Below, one piece after another: positions 1 to 5,790 of a stretch of 6,760 bases of DNA. The position numbers and the translations under genes are program-made. The first letter of the stretch is position 1. Each line of letters opens with the position of its first letter. The notes under the pieces were generated by a model. It did no database searches. It was given only the letters and a program-made list of their open reading frames with translations, and had not been told where the DNA came from. The stretch is from contig JAEZXX010000094.1 in NCBI GenBank assembly GCA_023419535.1, forward strand, positions 1 through 6,760. The letters run 5' to 3'. Origin of the DNA: Pseudomonadota bacterium. Lineage in GTDB: Bacteria; Pseudomonadota; Alphaproteobacteria; Rhizobiales; Rhizobiaceae.

Positions 1-22
1 CCGCCCCCTCCCGGGGGGGCGG
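1..22. repeat. G/C-only palindrome at the left window edge
   Basis: CCGCCCCC (1-8) is the exact reverse complement of GGGGGCGG (15-22), with loop TCCCGG. It lies in the tssM frame but encodes residues unlike the family (APSRGGG), where a hydrophobic strand is expected. It is probably a sequencing or assembly edge effect rather than a biological repeat. Confidence 0.4.
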
Positions 23-2885
23 CGCCGACGACCTGGCCGGTCATCCGGACGAAACGATCGAGGCGGTCGCCACCGCGCTCCGGCGCCGACTCGACGAAAT
101 CCCGAAGCGCCTGCGCGCCGAACCGCCCGTCTATCTCGTCGTCTCCAAGCTCGACCGCCTCGTCGGCTTCGACGCCTTCTTCGAGACGCTCGGCCGCGAG
201 GAGCGCGAGCGCTTCCTCGGTGTGCCCATCCTGCAGGAGGGCGAGGCCGAAGGCCCGCTCGACCCGGCCGGTCGCTTCGCGCAGGGCTTTTCCAAGCTGG
301 TCGCGCTCGTCTCGAACCGCCAGATGCAACGCCTGCAGGACGAGCCCGACACGCATCGGCGAAGCCTCGTCTACGAGTTTCCCAACCAGCTCGCCGCTCT
401 GGGAACTCCGCTCGCCGTCTTCGTGCGCGCGCTCACCCTGCCGAACCGCTTCGAGCGCCCGCCGCTCCTGCGCGGCGTCTTCCTCGCCAGCGCCGTCCAG
501 GGCGGGCCGATCCTCGACAGCCTCGCCCCGCAGCTGGCGCGCGCCTACGCGCAGACGCCCGACCGGCTGGCCCTGCGCGACCATGTCGCCACGGGCGGGG
601 CACGCGCCTTCTTCCTCCCCGGCCTCTTCCGCGACGTCGCCCTTCCCGAGGCGGGCGCCGGCCGGTCGAGCCGTCGGTCCTGGTACGCCAACAACCGCTG
701 GCGGGCGGCCGCGGCCGCCCTCGCGGCCCTCGCCGGTCTCGGCCTGACCGCCTCGATGCTCTCCTCCTACCGGCAGGGCGTCGCCCATGCCGAGCTCGTT
801 CAGAGCGACGCACTGACGCTCGCGCCCCAGATCGACGCGGTGGTGCCGCCCGAGCCCGCGCAGATGCCCTTCGCGACCGTGATGGCGGTGCTCGACCGCC
901 TGGCGCTTCTCGACGCCGCCGGCCAGTCCGACGAGAACCGGGTGATCCTCTCGACCGAGGCGGTCGGCGAGGCGACGGACGAGGCCTACCGCCGGACGCT
1001 GGAGCGGTTGCTCGTGCCCTGGCTGCAGGCGCGGCTCGCCGCCGACCTCCTCGTGCCCGACACATCGAGCGCGACCGTCTTCCAGCAGCTGAAGCTCTAT
1101 CTCGTCCTCGGCCATGCCAGGGCGCCCGAATCCGTCGGCTTCGAGGGCATGGCGCCGCTGCTCGTCGGCGCCTGGCTCGACGGACAGGCCGCGCCTCAGC
1201 AGGTCGCCTCCTTCGGGCGCCATCTCGATGCGCTGCGCCTCTCGGGCTTTTCGGCGATCGTCACCGACGCGGTACTGATCGAGACCGCCCGGCGCGCCAT
1301 CGCCGAAGCGAGCGTGGCGCGCCTCGTCTACGATCTGGCGGCCGCGAGCCCGGCCCTGACCTCGCTCGCGCCCTGGCGGCCGAGCGACGCCATGAGCCCC
1401 GCCGGACCTTTGATCCTGGCGCGCGCCTCCGGAACGAGCATCCACGAGGGCGTGCCCGGGCTCTTCACCCGCGCGCCCTTCCTCGACATCGTGGTGCCCG
1501 CCATCGAGGCGAGCGCCGGGAATCTGGCCGAAGACGCCTGGGTGCTCGGCGAGGAGGACGCGGCGCGCCCCTTCGCGGATCAGGCCGATCGCTTCTTCGA
1601 CGGGGCTCTGGAGCTCTTGCGCGCCGACATCATCCGCACCTGGGACGGCTTCCTGGCCGATCTCTCGGTCGTGCCGCCGCTCGATCCCGCCAGCGGCGCC
1701 CAGCTCCTCGCCCGGCTTCTGGAGCCGCGTTCGCCGGTCGTGGAGCTGATGGCGGCGGTGGGGGCGGAGACCAATCTCGACCGGCCGCAGGCGGACCCGG
1801 CACTGGAGGCCGCCGGCACGCGCGCCGTCACGGCACGTCTGGGGCGCACCGGTTCGGCCCTCCTCACCCGGGCGCGGGCCGATGCCGATCCGCGCGGGCC
1901 CGGGGCGCCCGTCACCGACCACTTCCAGGACGTGCGGCAGGCAACCGCCGCGCCGGCGCCCGACCAGCCCTCGCAAGTGGCCTCCGTCCTGCGCACCTTC
2001 GATCCGCTCTATCGCCAGCTGAACCTCGCCGCGTCCGGCGGCGACATGTCGGAGCTCGGCACGACCCTGCAGCCGACGGTGGACGCCATCACGACGGCGA
2101 TCGGCCAGCTTCCGGCGAGCCTGCAGCCCTTCTTCTTCCGCCTGCGCGACGCGACACTGAACGTGGCCGTCGGCTCCTCGCGCACGCGCCTCCAGGAGGT
2201 GTGGGCGACGACGGTTCTGCCCGCCTGCCGAGCCGCGACGAGCGACCGCTTCCCCTTCGCGCCGGGCGCGCGCGACGACACGCCGATCGGCGACTTCGCC
2301 GCGCTCTTCTCGCCGCAGGGTCAGATCGCGGCCTTCCGCGAGGCGTATCTCGCCCCCTATATCGACGCCTCCGCACGGCCCTGGCGGTGGCGCGAAGCGA
2401 GCGCCAGCGACCTGGGCTTCTCGCCGGACGTTCTGCGCGCCTTCGAGCACGCCGACGCCATCACCCGTGCCTTCTTCCCGGCCGGCGACGGCCCGCTGAC
2501 GCAGTTCTCGGCCGAGGTGGCGGCGCTGACGCCGAACGCGCGGGCGGTGCGCTTCGATCTCGGCGGCGCGACGCTCGCCTTCTCGCACGGACCCTCCACG
2601 CCGCTGCCCGCGCAGTGGCCGCCTGCCACGCCCGGCGCGCCGGCCGTGATCTCGATCCTCCCGGAGATCGCGGGCGGGCCGAACATGATCGCGGGCCAGG
2701 GCCCTTGGGCGCTCTTCCGGGTGCTGTCGCGTGCGGCCTCGGTGCGCAGCCTCGGCAACAACGTGGTGCAGGCGACCTTCGACCTCGGGCCCCGTCGCGC
2801 CTCGGTGAACCTGACGCCGTCGACCGCGCGCAACCCGTTCGAGCTCGGCATGCTCGACCAGTTCCGCTGCCCGCGCTTCAGCTGA
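3..2885 (+). CDS. tssM: Type VI secretion system membrane subunit TssM (IcmF), 5'-truncated by the window edge
   Basis: TssM spans the inner membrane and, with TssL and TssJ, forms the envelope complex that anchors the T6SS contractile machine. About 960 codons are visible to the TGA at 2883-2885; the family is usually 1,100-1,200 residues, so TM1, TM2 and any Walker A motif lie off the left edge. Fragment residues 41-56 (PPVYLVVSKLDRLVGF) match the cytoplasmic NTPase-like domain, with SKLD at the usual TK/NKxD position. FPNQLAAL, then PPLLRGVFLAS and RDVALPEAG, are standard IcmF blocks. One hydrophobic segment at about 233-255 fits TM3; the remainder would be periplasmic. The C-terminal IcmF and DUF1215-type regions show RFPFAPGARDDTPIGDF, GPWALFRVL (900-908) and a closing NPFELGMLDQFRCP. 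The first seven codons are G/C low-complexity and do not resemble the family, so real homology begins near codon 8 (ADDLAGHPDE). An internal GTG at 222 is not the true start. Family identity is firm; the identity of the rest of the T6SS locus is inferred. Confidence 0.94.
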   Translation, partial: APSRGGGADDLAGHPDETIEAVATALRRRLDEIPKRLRAEPPVYLVVSKLDRLVGFDAFFETLGREERERFLGVPILQEGEAEGPLDPAGRFAQGFSKLVALVSNRQMQRLQDEPDTHRRSLVYEFPNQLAALGTPLAVFVRALTLPNRFERPPLLRGVFLASAVQGGPILDSLAPQLARAYAQTPDRLALRDHVATGGARAFFLPGLFRDVALPEAGAGRSSRRSWYANNRWRAAAAALAALAGLGLTASMLSSYRQGVAHAELVQSDALTLAPQIDAVVPPEPAQMPFATVMAVLDRLALLDAAGQSDENRVILSTEAVGEATDEAYRRTLERLLVPWLQARLAADLLVPDTSSATVFQQLKLYLVLGHARAPESVGFEGMAPLLVGAWLDGQAAPQQVASFGRHLDALRLSGFSAIVTDAVLIETARRAIAEASVARLVYDLAAASPALTSLAPWRPSDAMSPAGPLILARASGTSIHEGVPGLFTRAPFLDIVVPAIEASAGNLAEDAWVLGEEDAARPFADQADRFFDGALELLRADIIRTWDGFLADLSVVPPLDPASGAQLLARLLEPRSPVVELMAAVGAETNLDRPQADPALEAAGTRAVTARLGRTGSALLTRARADADPRGPGAPVTDHFQDVRQATAAPAPDQPSQVASVLRTFDPLYRQLNLAASGGDMSELGTTLQPTVDAITTAIGQLPASLQPFFFRLRDATLNVAVGSSRTRLQEVWATTVLPACRAATSDRFPFAPGARDDTPIGDFAALFSPQGQIAAFREAYLAPYIDASARPWRWREASASDLGFSPDVLRAFEHADAITRAFFPAGDGPLTQFSAEVAALTPNARAVRFDLGGATLAFSHGPSTPLPAQWPPATPGAPAVISILPEIAGGPNMIAGQGPWALFRVLSRAASVRSLGNNVVQATFDLGPRRASVNLTPSTARNPFELGMLDQFRCPRFS

Positions 2886-2900
2886 GGAGCGCCCGGCTCG

Positions 2901-4202
2901 TCAGCCCGCCGGCCGGTAGGCCGCGAGAAGGCAGGTGAGGTCGTCGAACTGCGGACCGGCGCCGGTGAAGGCGTCGACCGCCTCGATGACCGAAGCCGCC
3001 TTGAGCGGCGCACCGTCGCCCGCAAAGAGCGCGGCGAGCCGGTCCTCCCCGAACTCCTCGCCGGTCGCGTCCGGCGCCTCCGTCACCCCGTCGGTGAAGA
3101 TCAGGAGCCGGTCGCCCGGTGCCAGATCGACGCGCGTCGCCTCGAAGTCGAACGGGCTCCAGGCCGCGAGCGCCGGTGCGGGCATGGCATCGCCGAGCCG
3201 TTCGAGGCGACCGTCGCCGCGCAGGAGGAAGGGCGGGTTGTGCCCGCAGTTGACGAAGGTCAGGCTGCCGTCCGACAGGTCCAGCACCGCGCCGAAGAAG
3301 GTCGCGAACATCGAGCGCGCGTTGTCGGCGTCGAGGAAGTCGTTCACCCGGCTGGCGACGCGCCCGAGATCGCGCTCCTCGCGAAGCACGAGCCGCATCG
3401 CGGTCTGGCAGATCGCCATGAAGAGCGAGGCGGGCACGCCCTTGCCCGAGACGTCGCCGACGGTCAGCGCGATGCGGTTCTCGTCGAGGCGGAGCACGTC
3501 GTAGAAGTCGCCGCCGACATCGCGCGCGGGGCGGAAGCCGACGTCGATCGCGACGCGTTCCTCGCTCGGCAGGAAGGGCGCGGCCGGCAGCATCGCGCCC
3601 TGGATCGCCGCCGCGCTCTCCATCTCCTCCAGCCTCGCGCGCCTGGCGCGGATCTGGTCCGCCATCTTGGAGAAGGTCAGCGCGAAATTGGTGAGCTCGG
3701 CCGGCGGGTTCATCAGATCGTCGAGGATGCCGACGTCGCGCCGCTCGTCTTCCAGCGCGGCGAGCGCGTTGGTGTAGAAGCCGATCGCCTGGTTGAACTG
3801 CTTCACCTTGCGGCCGAGCTGCATGACGACGTGCTGCGTCAGCTCCGGGTTCGCGGTTCCGACCTGCCGCATGACGGCGCCGGGAATGCGCAACGCCCAG
3901 CCCGGCGAGACGGCCCGTACCGTGGCGGTGCGCGGAGCCTCGGCGAAGACGCCGATCTCGCCGAGGAAGGCCGGCGCGGGAAGCGTCGCGACGGCGACCG
4001 ATCCGTATCGCGAGGCGACTTCCACGAGCACGGTCCCGTCCATCACGAACAGGGCCGAATCGCTCTCCTCGCCTTCGACGAGCAGGACCTCGTCGGCATC
4101 GAAGGCCGCAAGACCGCCGCTGCCGAGCAGCAGCGTCAGCTGGTCGGGGCGGAGCGAGGCGAAGGCAGGATGGGCCCGCAGCCTCTCGACGGGATTCTTC
4201 AT
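2901..4202 (-). CDS. Cyclic-nucleotide-binding domain / SpoIIE-type PP2C serine-threonine phosphatase
   Basis: A 433-residue cytosolic regulator with no membrane segment or signal peptide. Residues ~10-115 form a CRP-like cNMP-binding domain with a phosphate-binding cassette at 81-95 (GE at 81-82, R91, RTATV). Residues ~120-200 are a helical linker; 160-195 look like a HAMP second helix running into an RsbU-type coiled coil (FSKMADQIR, then IQGAMLP at 200-206). Residues ~215-430 are the SpoIIE/RsbU phosphatase: ARDVGGDFYD (226-235), GDVSGKGVPASL (249-260), NCGHNPP (318-324), FTDGVTEA (369-376), FGEDRL and DDLT (420-423). The metal-binding aspartates expected of an active Mn/Mg phosphatase are present. 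Such enzymes dephosphorylate phosphoserine/threonine proteins, often STAS anti-sigma-factor antagonists; no STAS or RsbW-like partner is encoded here. ATG at 4202 is chosen because AGGG sits 6 nt upstream and the cNMP domain follows directly. The gene is convergent with tssM (15 bp between stops) and co-directional with the glycosyltransferase. The substrate is unknown. Confidence 0.93.
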   Translation of the reverse strand: MKNPVERLRAHPAFASLRPDQLTLLLGSGGLAAFDADEVLLVEGEESDSALFVMDGTVLVEVASRYGSVAVATLPAPAFLGEIGVFAEAPRTATVRAVSPGWALRIPGAVMRQVGTANPELTQHVVMQLGRKVKQFNQAIGFYTNALAALEDERRDVGILDDLMNPPAELTNFALTFSKMADQIRARRARLEEMESAAAIQGAMLPAAPFLPSEERVAIDVGFRPARDVGGDFYDVLRLDENRIALTVGDVSGKGVPASLFMAICQTAMRLVLREERDLGRVASRVNDFLDADNARSMFATFFGAVLDLSDGSLTFVNCGHNPPFLLRGDGRLERLGDAMPAPALAAWSPFDFEATRVDLAPGDRLLIFTDGVTEAPDATGEEFGEDRLAALFAGDGAPLKAASVIEAVDAFTGAGPQFDDLTCLLAAYRPAG

Positions 4203-4331
4203 CGCATGCCCTGCTGGAATGGAGCGCTGGCCCGGTCGCGGGCAGTTGCGGCACAGTAGGCGGGCGGGCGCTGGATCGCTAGATCGTGGGAGAGCGAATG
4301 CGCCGCGCCGCACGTTCCGTTTCGCGCAGGA
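4203..4331. other. Intergenic gap between glycosyltransferase and phosphatase genes
   Basis: This 129-bp gap separates two co-directional minus-strand genes. It contains the phosphatase ribosome binding site (AGGG, minus strand, plus positions 4209-4212, 6 nt before the ATG). I see no strong hairpin followed by a T-run, so read-through from the glycosyltransferase gene is possible. A weak ECF-like promoter match is listed separately. Confidence 0.5.
4293..4318 (-). promoter_or_regulatory. Weak EcfG-like promoter candidate upstream of the phosphatase
   Basis: On the minus strand, GGAAC (plus 4318-4314) is followed after 17 nt by CGCT (4296-4293). The alphaproteobacterial general-stress sigma factor EcfG recognises GGAAC-N16/17-CGTT, so the -35 is exact and the -10 is three of four. 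It lies ~90 bp before the ATG at 4202. A single GGAAC in this much sequence is close to chance expectation, so this is only a candidate. Confidence 0.22.
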
Positions 4332-5570
4332 TCACGTGTCGCGGGCACCGATCGCCCTCTGTGCCTCGCGCGCGACGGTCTCGGTCGGATCCTCGGCGAC
4401 CCACGCGGCGAAGTCCGGCCGGCCCGCCCGGCAGCGGCTCGCCATGTCGGCATCGTCGAAGGCCCGGCGGATCGAGCGCGCGACCCAGCCCGCATCCGCC
4501 TCGTGGAGCGGGCGCGAGAAGCCCAGCCGCCGCTCGGCGACGAAAGAGCCCGTGCGCATGTTCTCCTCCTCCTTGGGCAGGATCACCTGCGGCAAGCCGG
4601 CCGCAAGACAGGCCGAGGTCATCTGCACGCCGCCGTGATGGAGCACGCAGCGCGAGCGCTCCAGGATCGCCGGCAGGGGCACGGGGGCGGCCTCCAGGAC
4701 AACCCCGCGCGAGACGAGACGCTGCCTCACCTCGCCCGGCATGGCCTCGACGATCGCACGGGCCTGACCTCCGAGGTGCAGGCGGACCGGCCGCTCCGAT
4801 CCGGCGATACCGTTCAGGACGTCTTCGGCGGAAGCCCCGAGCGAATTGAGATAGGCGAAGACCTCCTCCCCTCGCCCGCCCTCGGGCGGCGCGACGAAGT
4901 CCGGCAGGAAGGGCGGCAGGATGCGTCTGTCGTCGGGCGTCCCGTGGAGCGAGAACGCCGCGGGCCCGAAGGGCAGGACGTTCGTCTCGTCGAGGATCGC
5001 CGACAGACGACCGAGCGCCGGGCGGCCGGTCCGCTCCAGCGTGAGGTCGATCGCGGCGCAGAGCGCGGCCTCGTCGAAGGAGGGCGTCTCGAACCCCATG
5101 GCGCGCCGCGGCGTGAACCCGTTTCCGTTCGTCGGCGGCAGGGTCGACTGCGTGCCGAAGGCGATCGAGGGCAGGCGGCCGCGTGCGGCGAGCAGCGCCC
5201 CGAAGGCGTTCTCGGCCAGGACGACGTCCGGCCGGAAGATCTCGAACAGCCCGTCATAGTGCGCGAGGGCGGCCGTAAGGTCCCGCGCGGAGGCGAAGCC
5301 GATATTGGCGAGGACGTCGCCGAGCGCGCGGACCGGCCGCTCGCTCCAGCCGAAGGGCGCGCGGCGCCGCGCCGGCCAGACATAGGTCTGCACCGCCGGC
5401 ACGCCGATCGCGGCGAACTCGTGGGCGAAGGACGGCTCGTAGAGCGCCGCGAGACAGTCCACGCCCGCACGCTTCAGGTGCCCCGCGACCCCGAGAAGGT
5501 GCCGGGCGTGGCTTCGCCCCGCTCCGAACTCCCAGGCGAGCAGCGCGCGCTTAGCCTCCCCGTGGCTCAT
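4332..5570 (-). CDS. GT-B-fold glycosyltransferase, GT1/MGT-like
   Basis: A 412-residue protein with the two-domain layout of nucleotide-sugar-dependent GT-B enzymes. The N-terminal half opens with a strand and glycine-rich turn (LLAWEFGAGRSHARHLL, 10-26) and a helix-strand unit (HLKRAGVDCLAALYEP, 31-46), as in GT1/MGT enzymes. The C-terminal donor domain has a PSPG-like stretch at ~308-350: CVLHHGGVQMTSACLAAGLP followed by an acidic EEEN and a final G350. HGG with GLPQVI corresponds to the donor-binding motif of UGT-like enzymes. No signal peptide or membrane segment is evident, so it is probably cytosolic. The acceptor and sugar cannot be read from sequence; candidates are lipids, carotenoids or small metabolites. 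ATG at 5568-5570 is supported by GGAGG 7 nt upstream. It is divergent from the catalase gene and 129 bp ahead of the phosphatase gene on the same strand. No biosynthetic partner genes are visible. Fold assignment is good; specific function is unknown. Confidence 0.86.
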   Translation of the reverse strand: MSHGEAKRALLAWEFGAGRSHARHLLGVAGHLKRAGVDCLAALYEPSFAHEFAAIGVPAVQTYVWPARRRAPFGWSERPVRALGDVLANIGFASARDLTAALAHYDGLFEIFRPDVVLAENAFGALLAARGRLPSIAFGTQSTLPPTNGNGFTPRRAMGFETPSFDEAALCAAIDLTLERTGRPALGRLSAILDETNVLPFGPAAFSLHGTPDDRRILPPFLPDFVAPPEGGRGEEVFAYLNSLGASAEDVLNGIAGSERPVRLHLGGQARAIVEAMPGEVRQRLVSRGVVLEAAPVPLPAILERSRCVLHHGGVQMTSACLAAGLPQVILPKEEENMRTGSFVAERRLGFSRPLHEADAGWVARSIRRAFDDADMASRCRAGRPDFAAWVAEDPTETVAREAQRAIGARDT

Positions 5571-5577
5571 GCCTGTT

Positions 5578-5582
5578 CCTCC
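5578..5582 (-). promoter_or_regulatory. Shine-Dalgarno site of the glycosyltransferase gene
   Basis: The minus strand reads GGGAGGAACAGGC before the ATG: a full GGAGG with 7-nt spacing. This near-ideal site fixes the start at 5570 and predicts efficient translation. Confidence 0.8.
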
Positions 5583-5587
5583 CGTTC

Positions 5588-5614
5588 ACCGTGGCGCAGC
5601 TTCGCGAACCGTGG
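5588..5614. repeat. Pair of ACCGTGG direct repeats, 20 bp apart
   Basis: ACCGTGG occurs at 5588-5594 and 5608-5614, a start-to-start distance of exactly 20 bp, close to two helical turns. The copies lie 18-44 bp upstream of the glycosyltransferase ATG. The spacing would place two protein sites on one DNA face, but seven-base repeats in GC-rich DNA can arise by chance. Confidence 0.3.
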
Positions 5615-5628
5615 TTGCCTCAGCGAAG
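5600..5628. repeat. Inverted repeat CTTCGC-N17-GCGAAG upstream of the glycosyltransferase gene
   Basis: CTTCGC at 5600-5605 and GCGAAG at 5623-5628 are perfect 6-bp inverted arms around a 17-bp spacer. The left arm overlaps the palindrome TTCGCGAA (5601-5608). It lies 30-58 bp upstream of the glycosyltransferase ATG, so it could be an operator or a hairpin in the leader RNA. No known regulator is recognised. Confidence 0.3.
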
Positions 5629-5690
5629 ACCCGACCGGCAAGCCCTGCGCCACCTGCACGAAGCCTCCGGCGGCCAAACGTAGCCATCTC

Positions 5691-5718
5691 CCTATTAGGC
5701 GCGACCGGTTAATAAGGG
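5691..5718. promoter_or_regulatory. AT-rich imperfect dyad in the divergent intergenic region
   Basis: CCTATTA (5691-5697) faces TAATAAGG (5710-5717), an imperfect inverted repeat with one extra A and a GC-rich centre. It is the most AT-rich patch in an otherwise GC-saturated window and lies about midway between the two divergent starts. The arms resemble -10 hexamers (TATTAG on plus, TAATAG on minus), but neither has a convincing TTGACA-like -35. It may be a divergent promoter core, an operator, or both. Confidence 0.3.
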
Positions 5719-5738
5719 CGCCGGACAGTCAGGAAACC

Positions 5739-5763
5739 GGAACGTCGCCTCCCTGGCGGGATT
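5739..5763 (+). promoter_or_regulatory. EcfG-like promoter candidate upstream of the Mn catalase
   Basis: GGAAC at 5739-5743 is followed after 16 nt by GATT (5760-5763). The -35 is exact for the EcfG general-stress consensus, but the -10 matches CGTT in only its last two bases. The position, 28 bp from -10 to ATG, is reasonable, and catalases are frequent general-stress targets in alphaproteobacteria. The weak -10 keeps this tentative. Confidence 0.28.
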
Positions 5764-5782
5764 GGCCTCCCGACGAAGGGAG
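5757..5782 (+). promoter_or_regulatory. Catalase ribosome binding site with two mutually exclusive leader hairpins
   Basis: The Shine-Dalgarno AAGGGAG (5776-5782) lies 8 nt before the ATG. CTCCC (5767-5771) can pair with GGGAG (5778-5782) across a GACGAA loop, hiding the ribosome site. Alternatively CGGGA (5757-5761) can pair with TCCCG (5768-5772) across a TTGGCC loop, which would free it. Stems are only 5 bp but GC-rich. The ribosome binding site is well supported; a switching role is inferred. Confidence 0.4.
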
Positions 5783-5790
5783 ACCCATCC

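Noticed and set aside
222..224. GTG at 222 as the tssM start
   Set aside because: The frame is open to the window edge, and TssM-like sequence (ADDLAG, VYLVVSKLD) lies upstream of it, so the gene is truncated rather than short.
433..1065. Minus-strand frame (210 codons) inside tssM
   Set aside because: It is Arg/Gly/Pro low complexity, typical of antisense translation of GC-rich coding DNA.
2878..4254. Long minus-strand frame (458 codons) overlapping the phosphatase in another frame
   Set aside because: Its translation is Arg/Ala-rich low complexity without motifs, while the neighbouring frame carries complete cNMP and SpoIIE motifs.
3240..4259. Plus-strand frame (339 codons) opposite the phosphatase
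   Set aside because: It is an antisense shadow rich in Arg, Glu and Val, with no family resemblance, lying over a firmly identified gene.
4203..4313. Upstream GTG start at 4313 for the phosphatase (470 residues)
   Set aside because: The extra 37 residues are Arg/Pro/Cys-rich and unlike a domain. The ATG at 4202 has AGGG at 6-nt spacing and begins directly before the cNMP domain.
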